64,000 nt of DNA from Rostratula benghalensis. Its lineage: Eukaryota; Chordata; Aves; Charadriiformes; Rostratulidae. Of this stretch, positions 1 to 13,156 are shown piece after piece. The notes beneath the pieces were generated by a model that saw nothing but the letters and a program-made list of their open reading frames with translations, was not told where the DNA came from and did not search any database. How positions within the stretch are numbered: the stretch's first letter is position 1; every line of letters starts with the position of its first letter. The stretch is from contig VXAI01000021.1 in assembly GCA_013399305.1 (NCBI GenBank), positions 6,433,151 to 6,497,150 of the forward strand. Direction: 5' to 3'. Both the position numbers and the translations under genes were made by a program.

Positions 1-854
1 TCAAAAGGTTTTGCCCTGTGTCAGTTTATTTCTGACATTCACACAACAATGAAGACAAAGAAGAAAAGTCTTGCTTAGATAAGTCCAGGTAAACTGCTGA
101 CAAAATCATTGGTTCCGCAATGCTGGTGCCATACTCAGAATTCTTTCTAGAAGCCACGTTTACGGCAGATCCCCAACTCAGGAGAATTTCAACACAAAGA
201 GAAAAATTCTTCATCAGTGACTAGCTGTAAAATAAGCACTTACAAAATAGATCTGAATATATTTATATTTTTCTTCTTAACACAAATTGTATTTTGCATA
301 TAAACGTAGATTATTTCTTTACTCTTTTACTTCACTATAATCAATATCAAATTGCATAAAATTATGATTTATTGACCTTTATTTAAAATAAGGACATTCC
401 TTCATTAAAACCCTCATAAATAATTTACAAATCATTACTAAAATCAGGGTAGGTATGAGAACCATATCATAAATTACTATAGAATATTGCCATCTAAATA
501 GCCTAGTTCCCTTTTTATATCTTCTGATTTGCAAGTTCATTCATAAACTTTTCCTTTCAATCTACAAATACTAGGTTTTGTATAAAAGAAAACAATATGC
601 TACATGTTATTAGGAAATAGCCAGAAGAGTCTAAAAAAGCTGTACAATGAAAACTGAGAGGTCTGAAAGTGGTTTTGCCCATTCCATGCAATTATTCAAA
701 AGACAGCATCAACAGGCTATACCGAAACAGTATTAAGTAGTCTTTGCTTTATAAACAAACAATCCAACACCCCCAACCTCAGGATTTATAAATTCAGCTT
801 CTTTTGACACTGAAGTTAGTGATAGTGCTTGAAGTCAACATGCTGTCTTTGGAG

Positions 855-879
855 AAAAAAAAAAAAAAAAAAAAAAAAA
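855..879 (+). repeat. A25 homopolymer
   Basis: An uninterrupted run of 25 adenines in intron 2. On the SBF2-sense strand it is a T run. No element with a poly(A) tail is recognisable just upstream. Confidence 0.95.
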
Positions 880-3789
880 TTGGAAATAAGCCTCCAAGTC
901 CTTTCCCTAGGACCCTGCATGGAATACTGTCAGTCAGACACTAAACCGCTGCAATCAGTGCCTTTCTCCCCAGGCCAGCATGGGTGTTTGTGCCAGGTGT
1001 ATGTCTAAACCACCCAGGTGCTCTGCCTGTATGGAGTCCAGAAAGCAAAACCAGGAGTTAAACAAATTGGAAACTTTCTTTTTTTTTCCTTTACATTGGA
1101 TTTTTTTTAAAATGAACACAACTAGGATATGCCTTTTATAACATATTAGGCGTGAGTACTTATACTGTATGTATGAATCACAAGGGTTTTCAACTTTAAG
1201 AAGTAAGGCTTTAAAAGAGCTGAGATGATTTAAGCCAGCAGAAGAAACCTGCATCATTCATGACAAAATTTATATAAAGAGTACCAATCAACAAGTTGGT
1301 CAAATTGGGGGTATATCATTACTTACAAATCCTACCTATTAGAAATACTTAGCATGAAAGCTATCAGCTTTAACAAAACAAAAACCATTAACAATTTTAT
1401 CAGAAAAATGTAAAATAGCCTTTATTTTCCATCAGTCTGTTTTCTTGAACTATTAGAAAGCATTCCAAACTGATTTACAGTCATAGGAATCAACTTCACA
1501 GATAAATTATTTCTGGATTCCCAGAACACATCCAATGACCCAGTTCAAATTTCACAATCTTGTATTCAGCCCAGTGGACTGTATTTGATTAGATGCACAT
1601 TATCTGCCTGTCTGCTCCTTCACGCAACCCTAGAAAAGATAGCCCTGTGACAATTGGATATATAGTTATAAATTCAACAGACAACGGTCTCGCTTCACGG
1701 CTCTCTCCAAAATGACACAAATTCTCAGCTCTCCACACAAACACCCAGAAAAAACAAACTGACCAAACAAAAAAACCCAGAAATTTTAGTTAAAAAATTG
1801 TCTAAATTACAGCACTTCAAGCATAAAAGAAGTTCCAATTTCTTACAGAAGGCTGAAAACATTTATCTGTAATAATGAGTTGAAACAAAACAATGGGAAT
1901 TTGAAACAACAAGTTGGTGAGTGGATCTGAGGTTCAGTGGCTGACTGGATTGTTACATTTGTCCAAGTTCCATTTTCTCTCTTCCTCTCTGATACCTACA
2001 GGAACCTGATGCGACGGTAACAAAAAAGAACTTTAAGAAAAAGCTTGCTGTAGTTACAAGCAAGGACAAACACCTGAAGGTCATGCCTACAGACCAGATC
2101 TCATCTCTCATGGTAATTTGCACAGATTTCTTCACTCCGCACCACTCCAGTTTGGTATCTTCCCAATGAGTTACTACCATTTCTCTCTGCATCGGAACAA
2201 ACAAGCAGGCAGATAGACAGCCAAAGTCTTAGCTTTTCAGATTAACAAAGCTAAAAAGAACCTCAGGAGAACATCCAAGCTATTCCCCGTTTCATGCTAC
2301 ACTATCAGCCTCACACAAATCAGTCCTCGTAGGTATCTGGTATTAAAAACAAGTAATACTACTGAATTATTTCATTCTAAGTAGAGTGAGCTCCACCTAT
2401 TTAAACATTTCTGTTTATGCCAAATATTTGCTATAGTATCCATGCCTGATTACTCACCTTGTTCTCAACAGACAAGGAGGACAGTTTACTCTTTTCCTTT
2501 TATTTATCCAAAGACTTCTCATGTCTAACTTCTGGCCACCTCAGAATAGTGTTTACCTTTCTCTAATAGCTAAACTTCCTTAATTCATGCTTAGCACAAG
2601 ATGCACCGCTTGGGTTTGCCAAGACGAAGGATGGGGAAATGCCAAAACCTGTATAATACTGACTTAGACAAGGACAGTCAGCTGCATATGACAAGAAACA
2701 GTTGGAAAACAGTTTTCTATAATAGCAGAACTGAATGCTACAGTGCACATCAATACACCTCTATTTATTTCTGTGTATTTGGGACATCAAAACAGTGCTG
2801 TAAACTCAGAAGGTATGGCATGTTTGGTACTTTTAACTTACATACAAGCATACACTGGGTTTGTGTCTTTCTAGACATTTCTCTTTGGCTGCTTGCATTC
2901 CCAACTCGTACAATTTGTCTTCATAAAGAACTATTCTGAAATAATTTTCAGTGATGATGACTCCAAAGTGGAATAGAGCACGAGGAGTAAAGAACCTCTT
3001 CTGATGTTAATAACATGTTCAGCTATTCAAAAATATACATCCCTTTAATGTCATGTATTGTGTTCATCCAATTAACTTTTAAACATAAAAAAAAAGAAAT
3101 TTGCATAAACACAAAGCACATGCATAATGATTTTATTATTTTATTTTCAAGGAAAATAAAGCTGAAAAGATTTAAAAATTGAAAAGTTTCCCATTATTTT
3201 TCCTCAAAAAAATTAAATATAATAGGATCTCCACTCCTAAGTTTTAGTTTCTAGACATATAGCCCATTTTCATATCATGTGTTTGAGATATATGGTGCTT
3301 TCCCTTTCTAGTCTAGACCACTTCTTGGTTCCTCTATGTAAACATGAAAAATGTTCAAGTGTCCACACTGGGTACATACAGATAATAGAATAAACTGATA
3401 AGGGAAAAAAACTTTAGTGAAACCTACCAGTAGCAAAACCGTTTATTCCATGCATATTATACACTCTAGTCTTGTACCCTGTGAAAGGGCAGAGCACAAA
3501 GAATCCTCCATAACACTGCAGATCCCCAGATCTCAGAGAAGTACATGGGGAGAGAAAAATGCCACAACCGCGTGAGAATCCAGTGTCAGCTGGACACAGG
3601 CAGAGAGGGTTGTTGAGGGGAAAAACTACAGATCATTCTCAAATACCTGCAGGAGAGGTAACTCAAAGAGTAAGAGCACTTGTACTGATATGGTTCCACC
3701 ATTGTAACAATATTTCAGTAAAGCATAAGCACATTTCCATCAGTACATTCAGTGAATACTTCTATTATCTCCACCAATACATATGGAAC

Positions 3790-3905
3790 TGGCTGGGTTT
3801 TGGTGTCTGGGTTTCGGTTAGTTGGTTTGGGGGGGGGTGTTGTATTTTTTTGTTTGTTTTGGTTTGGGTTTTTTTGGAGGGGAGGGATAGGGGTGTGTTA
3901 TTTTT
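3790..3905 (+). repeat. G/T-rich low-complexity tract
   Basis: The plus strand is almost free of C and A over about 110 bases and includes a run of nine G and GGAGGGGAGGGATAGGGG. On the SBF2-sense strand it is C/A-rich. Similar shorter G/T tracts occur near 36640 and 40115-40190. Confidence 0.8.
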
Positions 3906-6900
3906 AAAAAAAAGGAATCTCAAACAACATATAATAATAAACATTTCAGGACCTTCTGGAAAAGCAGGGTCTCCGGAAGACTTCTCACAGACAAGTCTGT
4001 TAGTTACAAGCTGAAAACACCCAAGATGCTCACAGAGTATTGTAAATGCTGCAAAACCACATGACTCAACAGCAGATCTCAGAATCTCTTCTGCTTGACT
4101 GTTATGCAAAAATCCCACAAGCAGAGACTTACAGAATTGTCCATGTTGCAGTCTTTCCTTTAAGTTTTAAAAGGGATGAGAAAACCGTATGGAGAGGTAA
4201 TACAGAGTCTGAATCACACACAAAACTTAGGTAGAAAAAACTGTCTTATGCAGCCAAGGACTACTCGTGGAGATGACAAATACCAGGAATGAAGAAAACC
4301 ACCCCAAATCATTCTAGGATTCTAAAAACATGTCTACTTCATAAAAAAAGCTTACAAAAATGGCTTTCGTCTCAAGAAGATTTTAAAATAATTTTAACTT
4401 AAAATATTTCGGGGGTGTATCTTAAAATGCTTGGGTAGTTATACTGAGGTTACACTTCAATACACTCTATTTTTAATAATCTCCATGGAAAGATTACAGA
4501 GTTGAAATTTCAAACAGGTGTCACTTCAATATTTTAACATTTTACTAAAGTGTTCCATGTATCTTTTTTTGTTTGAAAACAACAACAACAAAATAGATAA
4601 AACATTATTTATACCCTTTCACAGTATTTAGTCAAGCAAGATCAAGTTTTGCTACACAAGAACTACTTCCAAGTCCTTAGCTTTTGATATAAAACTATTT
4701 TACCCCACTACACTACAAAATCCAAGAGCTAAAATCCATTCAGTAAAAGCAGTGGGATTCTAAACCTAGAATATTTATATTTTACAGCACAGCAGAGATG
4801 TTACTGTGAAATACAACACATTTATGGTACCCTAAATTTCCACTGGAGCCTAATATAGCCAAGTTAAAGGAATACAAACTGAGTCCATAATATAACTCCC
4901 ATAAATTTAGCTGTACCTTTGCTATCACCTGTCTTCTACTAACTGCCAAAAGAACCTGTACTGCAATATAATGAAAATGAAAGAACAGAATGCAGTCAAG
5001 TACTTCACTGAGGTCTGTCATGCAGTTGTTATTAAATAATTACACATGCATTGGTTCTTGAGACATAAAAGAAGTTAGAGGGGACAGAGGAAAAAAAGCT
5101 CACAAAACCAAAATCTCTGCAGTTGATCAAGTGCCACTGAAGGTTAAAGGGATGGTGTAAGGCAACCCTTTATTCACATCCTTAAAAGCATTACTGTTGC
5201 AGAAAAATTGGCTTACAGATCAGCTAGCTAAGACTGAAGCATTTAAAGATTAACCTCGTTAAAACTTTAATCACTTCAGACTTTAACTAGCTAATCTGCA
5301 ACCCAGTTTGTCTCTTATGTCTTGTTTTAAGTAAGAAGTGAACTGTTTAAGTATCAGATTTTTTTGTAGCAAACATGCCTGATACCAAAGTGGGTAAAAC
5401 AAAAATAACACTAAACGAGTATCACTGGAATCTTAAAACTATTACTTTTGACAGCATGTGCAATGATTTTCTGAGATTCTGTATTGGGAATCTCCAGAAG
5501 CTTAGGATTTCACTGCTTTAAAAATATGAGTTACTTTTAAAGTATCTTTAAGTGGCTGAGAGAAATTCTGGTTTTCAATGTAATGTTGAATTAAGTATTT
5601 TTCAGTTCTTCTCACTGACCCAACTGAGAAGCTCCAATGGTAGTATATATTCACTTAAGAGTCAGAGGTATAGCTGTCACTCATAAGTCATGTATATCAG
5701 CATGCTGTGGAAATCTGTACAGGACTACACAGTTGGGTTTTGTCAAAAGACTGGCATTGGTCAAATACAGGTGTTTTGAAAATACATAAATACCATTCTT
5801 TACTGTCATTTCATTTTTATTTTTTTTTCCACATCTCAGGTTAGTTGTAATTCGAAAGTTGAATTTCATATCTATCTAAAAGTTTGTATCTGAAGTTGCT
5901 CAAAGGTTCACAAATGTTAAGATCTACAGCAAAGATAAGGCTCTACACAAAGCCAGAGTATGTTATTCCAACAGCACCAACTCCTCCTCTGCTGAGAGGA
6001 AGCAGGCATCCTGCCGGATCTCAAAGGGACACATACAGCCTTGCTCCAGAAGCATTTCTCTTAGTATCATAAAACGTGTAAGCTATCTTGAAAGGATTGT
6101 ATTAAGTAACAGTTTTTACAATTAAATTTTATAATTTAAGTAATTATTTGGATAGGTGATTAACTTGTCTAGAAATGTATGTTCATTTCTATACTTGCAC
6201 ATACTTGACATGAAAATTACTCATTCATGACACTACTACTACTACTAACACCATTCCAGGTTATAGTGGAAAATTTTCTTCCTGCTACTCACAATCTGCA
6301 CAAACACATTATATCTAGTTTAAACCTAAGACAACGTATCTGGTTCTAGTTATGACTTTCATTGGCCTAATTAACATTAGCCTCCTAACGCTGAGTAATG
6401 CAGATGACAGTTTAGCTAATTTAGCTCCAGGACAAAAATGAGTTTACAGTGTAACATTACATACCAAAGCTTCCTCCTTTGATGTATAACTACTTGTGTC
6501 TAGGAAAGTATACAGCAGTATTAAAACCGGATTATAAATAAGAAAAATATGCAGAAATATGAAGCTAACATTCAGCCAACATGCTCTCTCAGGGATTCCT
6601 TCCACAAGCAAGAACAAGAAGTTTGGTTATCCTAATTGTAAACTGTTCTATATATTCAGCTGATTTCAGAGGGTTATTTTTAAACTTAAGCTATATCTGT
6701 GTAGAGCTGAAATAACTGGTCTGAGACAGACTGTGGACGATATCCAAACATGTTCATTTAAAGTATCACGAGGGGCAACGATCAAATTGGTATGTTCTAA
6801 CTGCATTCTTCTGAAAAACCAATGACTTAGATGTTTTTCTGAGCCATATAGTTTAGTAACTTTAAGAATGAGTATAAATCTCTCTTTACTCCTCAAAGTC

Positions 6901-9900
6901 ACATTGCTTCCATGAAACCTGAGGAACCTCACGTTCACTTGGTATTTGTCAGCAAACCACAGGTGGATTGCTGCTTGCCAGTAAACTGAAGATGCTCAGA
7001 TTCTAAGCTGAAATTACAAAAAAAAAAAAGTTTCCTATATTTCTCTTGAATAGCCCACAGAAGTTTCCAGCAAATGGAAAAAGAGTATCTTATTGCTTTT
7101 GAAGTAAGCGGTAAGATTTATTAGTTATCAGTCAATAGGTATGATATATAATAGTAACAAAAATGTTACATCACATCACACTATTTAACAAATGGTATAA
7201 AAAAGCTCTGGGGCCCTTACTAGCAACTGTAATGATCAATAATCCATTACAAAAAACTTCAGATACGTTTCACGGCAATTGGCATGTGGCTCACTTAAAG
7301 TTTCTGTATTCAGCTATAAACAGAACAAAGTTCAAAGCTGCGAAGCCATTAGAGAAGTGGCAAATGAAAAGAGTGTAAGACTAAGAAAAATCTCTTCAGG
7401 TAACTCGATGAGATGCTCTAAGAAGATACACTGACTGAGACATACTGACAGTGACCTACTGACAGTATCTTTCCTTCAACAGAGAATCGTGACTTTGCTC
7501 ACTTACCACTGACCACCAGAAGACACACCTTTTATTTAACGAGACAAACTAAAACACTTGAGTAAAATTTCATAAGTAAATTTCTGTAGAATTTTGGACA
7601 ATGTGTTTATTCCATTACTTCTGTGTTAAGTAACCCTTAATCCTTTAATACAGAATACATATACACCACATAACTCTTCAATAAAGTTCAAGCTTCAATT
7701 CAATTTTATAATGACCCAATTCTCCACATATTTGTGTCAAATTAACAAAACTACACATGTAGTCAAGAGTGGAAGTTGAAATAGGGTTATCATCTTCTCT
7801 GTATAATTCCTAGATGTTTTCAAATGATCCCTTTTCACTCAGCCATATCCATTAGGCACAGTTTTTCACATTAGCCCTTTTTTCAAAGCTAGGCTCAACA
7901 AAATGCAAAATGTTATTTGCAGTGGTTTTATTATTTAACTTTGAAATTACCTGCACAACTCTTCTCCCTACATTGTCTTAATTTACACCTCAAAAACCTG
8001 ATCACATGAATTCAAGCCCAGAGACATGGGGGACATGCAGGCTTGGGAAAAGAGAAGAGCCTTCCACAAAAGTCTCAAAAGATTTTGTCTATTAGTTTTT
8101 GGCTGAAGCTTGGACTTATAGCATTTCTAAAAGCTATGGAGACCACAGGGGGTCCAAGCAGTCCTTTTCCATCTTATCATAGTAAAGCTCGGGGGTGGGC
8201 ATCAGTCTGCCATTATTTCCCCCCAACCTTGTCTTATAAAATGCCATTAACACATGAATAGGAAACGAACTACCAGATCATATCACCCACTAGATGCCAA
8301 GATAAATTATCTGATTCAGCCTATACTATTTGGCAAAAAAGCTTTAAAAAAATCCAAATATTGAAAATCACGGGAAAATAATTCACTTTGCAACAGAGTG
8401 GGTGGTAGGTGGGGAGAGCAGTGATATCTTCACCAATCTTCAGCCAAAGACTTCCATGATTCATGGCAGCAGGACTAACTTTTGTCAGAAGACAAGACTC
8501 AAAAATCAAATCTCGCTTCAAGATATCACGGAGCATGAAAAACTTCGGCCTTTTTGCCTTCACGAAAACAGAGTGAAGAGAGCTTAGCATGTTTTTCAGA
8601 TACAAATCATCGGGTTTTTTTCCATTTTTCCATCTCAGAGAAACCATATAATTCCATAAAGATTCTTCACCCAAAGGATAAGATTTTAACCCAAATTACT
8701 CATAGAACTAAATGTTATTCATAAATACATTTACCTTCAACCTTCATATACATTTATGTCAACTATTCTGTTCTTAACTTCTTTCTTCCCTCCACCTCTC
8801 GCAGCCCCTGTTTGTCTATTACTCTCTTAATGATATTAAAACTGCTCTTAAAGTGACAAACAGAAAACCATAACACATCTTTTTTCCTTTCCATGACCCA
8901 TGAATTAATGTTGACATTGCACTCACCGAAAACCTTGAAAAAAACCCACCATATAAAAATCTGAGTTTCATATGTAACTTGCTTTAATACTTTAGCTTTG
9001 CAACATCTCCAACTCCTCAATCTTAATTAATTAAAATTTTATCATCACATTTGGGAAACAAATCAAAATTTTGCTAATTTTGCCAACTGGCTGAATAGAT
9101 ATTCTTAACTTTTAAGTCATCAGATTTCATTTTACTTGGAAAGTTTGCCTAATGAGCCACTTGAGAACTGATACAGAAATAATGTTTTGTTCAACCCAGA
9201 AAAAAAACTTTAGAAAGGTGTTTCTTATAGTGCTTACATCCTACTATTAAGCTTGAATGGCAAATAACATTTAGTGCAGATATATTACTTAAGAAGCTTC
9301 ACTGCTTTAAGAGAAGCTCTGATCATTTATTACCAAATGTCCCTTGAAGTCAGACACGTTACTTTCTTTGAAATAGGTAAGGAAGATTTCTATGACACAA
9401 CTCAGTACGACTCAAACTCTTGCAGTTGTTTAAGGCAAGATCAAATAATGTAGCTCAACCCCTAAAGAGTGATTAAAAAAAGAAAACATCCCTAAGCCTT
9501 GGCAACAAAATTTATTTCTCCTCTAATGAACTACAACTGTGTGTACTATATTAAAAAGCCACTTATCCGAACTCGGTCAGCAGTTATCAAGCCCATGCTG
9601 GCTAGGCATGTATTAAACAGAGAATTACCAGTTAGAGCAAATAGCAATTGCTATACAGAGTGGTACAATGTTGTAACAGTAGTAGAAACACTTGAGAGAA
9701 AGCAGGAGCTTCCACTGTTTCAGCACAGCACTACATTGCCAAATGTAGTATTATGCAAGTGTACCACAAACACTGTAACTATCCATCACGTGCATCAGAA
9801 ATAATGCTTACACCAGTAATTAATGTATGACATCCCCCCAAAACATAAGGCTTATGCTTGACTATGAAGAAATGAAAACCGCACTGCTGAAGAAAACGAG

Positions 9901-10905
9901 CAACCAGTCGCGTACACCAGCACACAGTGAATAACATAAACCTCTGCCACATCAGACAGCAAGCAGTAAGCACCAAGATCCCCTCCCCTCTCTTCTCTGG
10001 AGAGGACAAAACGTGGCCAACGGCATGCCATGACTCAGCAAGTGAGCTGAACCTTGGCTGAAAGGTACCACACTGGTAAAAGCTTGCTCTATCTGCATAA
10101 CAATTTCAGTAAAGAGCCTGCTCTTTGTCCTCTGCAGCTGATTTTGTCCCACAGTACAAAGACTTGTATTGCAACATTTCCTAGAGGACTTCTTCTCTAG
10201 CTCTTCTCTAGCCTCAGAAGTTCCCAAGTTCACAGCAGTAAAAGTTTCACTCTGACTTCTCAGAAATCTAATTAAAGTATTTCATTATCTGCAGGATTTT
10301 TAGACTCCCTGATCCCGATGAGTAAGATATACCTTCTCATTGCATCTCACATCATGAGACCAAGGAATAGAACAAAGTGGTACTTGATGAATTCTCAGAA
10401 AGGGCTTTTAAATTAGATCACTGTACTGCCTTGTTCAGCGTCCCAAGTACTGAGTAAAGACAGACCATTTTAATCAAGCCAATTTATTGGCATATTATTT
10501 TTAATTCTTGTTTTCATCTACAATATACAAGTACACATTTGTATTTATTTGAACATGACAATGAAAAGTCATTTGCCATCTGAAGGATCCTTCGAAAAAT
10601 GTAGGCAATGATAAAATTACTGACACAAACATTTATATTAAATGCACTACACTTCTAAATTTGCAGCAGACTTCTTCTGTATTCTAGGAATACCTACTTA
10701 GTGGTACCAACCAGAATAAATTATCTTCTGTTAGCCAAATTATTGTTCTTAAAACTATTATCTACCCCTCTACCCCCTCTACTCACAGAATTTCTACTTA
10801 TTCCGTGACAGGTCAGACAGTACAGATCATCTCATGAAGTGAGATGTATCTTCCAACTGTATGTGAAAGAAATCCTAAAAATTACGAAATGTAATGTAAA
10901 CTTAC

Positions 10906-10991
10906 CAACTCTATTCCCTGTGGAAAAGGAGTGTCTTCCCAGTCCTTCTGAGGAAATCTTTGTATGATTTTTCCCAAACCTTCTGTTGGGC
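10906..10991 (-). CDS. SBF2: SBF2 (MTMR13) coding exon 2
   Basis: On the minus strand an 86-nt exon runs from a CAG acceptor (AG at 10993-10992) to a strong GTAAGT donor (GT at 10905-10904). Joined to the single G left by exon 1, it encodes [11 protein letters not shown], then [18 protein letters not shown], residues 19-47 of the protein. This continues exon 1 without a gap and matches the SBF2 N-terminus as I remember it from mammals, differing mainly in the short P/T-rich link before EGLGKIIQ. It belongs to the upstream DENN lobe. The exon has no ATG, so a scan for ATG-started frames misses it. It ends on a codon boundary (phase 0), so exon 3 should begin with a whole codon; I found no convincing exon 3 between 1 and 10905. 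The acceptor is a tandem CAGCAG, so an isoform with one extra codon is possible. Confidence 0.93.
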
Positions 10992-12698
10992 CTGCTGAAA
11001 GATAAAATTCAATTACTTAGAGGCAAACTGGTGGAATTTAAATCACCATAAATTTCAGAATGTACCAAATATTAGGAAATGCTTTGCCACAAGAGGTAGA
11101 ACAGGGTCCTCAAATGCATTTTTCAAGCCATATAATAAATAGTCTTAATATTCTTCAGCAGTAACACAAGGAGTCACTATAGGAAATGAAGCTGCAAGCT
11201 GCATCCAGCCTATGGCCATCATGCATTTGTTCAAAGTGACAGATGGTTACAGGTAATTCTAGTCTGTCTCTGCAAACAATAGTAAATCAAAAAGTAATAT
11301 AACGTGATATTTAAAAAAGGAATCAAACATTTGTCAACAAGCAGTCTTCTCAGAAAAAGTCTATAGGTTAAAAATCCACACAGTTTATCCAGGACACTCT
11401 AGTTTCTTGCCAGTATTGCTAGCTGGTTTCCCTGAGCTAGTCAGCAGTGATTTTCTACACAAAAAGGTGTAGAAAGAATTGCTAATTTCTGATAACTACT
11501 CTGATGCAATTTCCTCTTTTCCCCCACCCCTTCTTTCAAAGCCACAGTCCTATAGATAGTAAGCCCTTCAGAAGCACCACAAATATTCAACTGTAGCGTC
11601 CTGTCATCCTGAATGGTACAGGAACGGACATATAGATATGAATTTTCTTCTTCACCTGCTGAAGTCCTACAGTAAATACAGAAAAAATTCATAGCATTTT
11701 TTATTTAATTTTAGCTCTGGGATATACCACAATATAATGTGGCAAAGCAAAAGCAATTATTACATAAATCAATACTACCCCATAGGAATGTTGAAAGCTA
11801 GGACCATTACAAACTAAGCCACTACACAACATGAAGCATGCAATCAATAGCCTACAACTTATGTTATCCACATTTAAAGCATGGTACAATAGTGGGAAGA
11901 ATTATATGAAAGCAAGCTGCCATCACTGCAAGCATGGATAAAGGTTTAATTTAAAATAAAAGCACATAATATGGAAACCAGTTTTCATTAAACCATACGT
12001 AAAACTTCCTAAATAGCAAAGTTGAAATTTGCAACCATTTCAAATATATTTCACAGTTTTAATAATCTATGCTGACCCATACCATCCAATTGCATCATCT
12101 GTTCTCTAGAGTCACATTACAAACCTTTAAGATTAAATATTTTTAAACATTTTCTTGTGAAATTCTCAGAGCTATACTTTTATATTATGAAACAGCACAA
12201 ATTCTGCATTAGTAGTAGCAGTCCATATGTGTTGCCTCCTCTGCAGACAACCAAGCAGCAGCAATGAATACATTATGTTCCTGGCTTTACCATAAAAACC
12301 AACTTTCAGTCTGACACAATTCAAGTCTGCTAGCATAAAGCAATTCATAAATCAATGTTATGGTGGAAAAAAAAAATATGCTTCCTTTAAGCTTCCTGCT
12401 AATTTATAGTTTCAGTTTGCATCTCTTGAAACCCACAATAAATTTTAGAGAATGTTTGGGTAGAATCAATCTGACAATTTACTAAGAAGTATTTTCTCCA
12501 GTTTATGTATTTATTTATTTATTTTACACTTAACATTCTATGATTTTTTTTCTCTTGAAAATAATTTAGGAACAGATGTTCCTGGTACAATATGCACATA
12601 AACTACACAGAGTAAACACCAAATAGCAATCAGATTGGGTTAGCTATGAGAAGTAAATAGCACTAAGAGATAGAATCAGCAAGTTAAAAACCAAAGGA

Positions 12699-13156
12699 AG
12701 AATCATAAAATGGTTTGGGTTAGAAGGGACTTTAAAGATCATGAAGTTCCAAGTCCCACCACCACAGGCAAGGACCACTAGACCAGGTTGCTCAAAGCCC
12801 CATCCAGCCTGGCCTTGAACATTTCCAGGTATGGAGCATCCACAGCTTCTCTGGGCAACCTGTGCCAGTGCCTCACCACCCTCACAATAAAGAATTTCTT
12901 CTTAATATCCAATCTAAATCTCCCTAATTTAAATCTTCCCTCTTTCAGTTTAAGACCATTACCCGTGTCTTAGCACTACACTCCCAGATACAGAGTCCCT
13001 CCCTATCTCTCCTGTAGGCCCCCTTCAGGTATCAGAAGGCCACTGTAAGGTCTCTCTGGAGCCTTCTCTTCTTCAGGTTGAGCTACCCTGAGCTACCCCA
13101 CCTCTCTCGATGTGTCATCACAGCAGAGATGCTCCAGCCCTCATCTTTGTGACCAC
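12699..13156 (-). mobile_element. CR1 LINE, 5'-truncated 3' end
   Basis: Read on the minus strand, this is the characteristic 3' end of a chicken-repeat-1 non-LTR retrotransposon. The plus strand shows its reverse complement, starting AATCATAAAATGGTTTGGGT at the element's 3' terminus and continuing through GACCAGGTTGCTCAAAGCCC, CTTCTCTGGGCAACCTGTGC and GGAGCCTTCTCTTCTTCAGG. Similarity fades near 13156, in the part coding the end of the reverse transcriptase. It is in the same orientation as SBF2, 5'-truncated as most avian CR1 copies are, and carries many substitutions, so it is inactive. The open frame at 12788-12973 is antisense to this element and has no meaning of its own. Confidence 0.92.

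Larger units (their letters stand above)
1..10905 (-). other. SBF2: SBF2 intron 2, 5' part
   Basis: The exon 2 donor opens an intron that continues past the left edge of the window. The stretch is AT-rich and contains an A25 run, a G/T-rich tract near 3.8 kb and no recognisable interspersed repeat. I looked for the next SBF2 segment, a Trp-containing stretch followed by a hydrophobic DENN strand, on the minus strand and saw no candidate with splice sites. No other gene is supported. Short open frames such as those at 955-1257, 3559-4014 and 8321-8674 have no recognisable features. Confidence 0.8.

Noticed and set aside
2945..3010. Possible C/D-box small nucleolar RNA on the plus strand (GTGATGA at 2951-2957, CTGA at 3001-3004).
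   Set aside because: The terminal stem pairs at only three of five positions, no internal C'/D' boxes are clear, and it is antisense to the host intron, unlike nearly all vertebrate intronic snoRNAs.
3559..4014. 151-codon plus-strand frame with a Trp/Phe/Val-rich middle resembling a membrane segment.
   Set aside because: The hydrophobic part is simply the translation of the G/T-rich low-complexity tract; there is no promoter, splice or family support.
5940..6080. Minus-strand stretch reading EIRQDACFLSAEEELVLLE, considered as SBF2 exon 3.
   Set aside because: It does not match the SBF2 protein after GIEL, lacks suitable splice sites at both ends, and stops right after.
12788..12973. Plus-strand 61-codon frame beginning MLKAPSSLALN.
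   Set aside because: It is the reverse complement of the CR1 3' end; a similar frame appears antisense to the second CR1 at 61672-62334.
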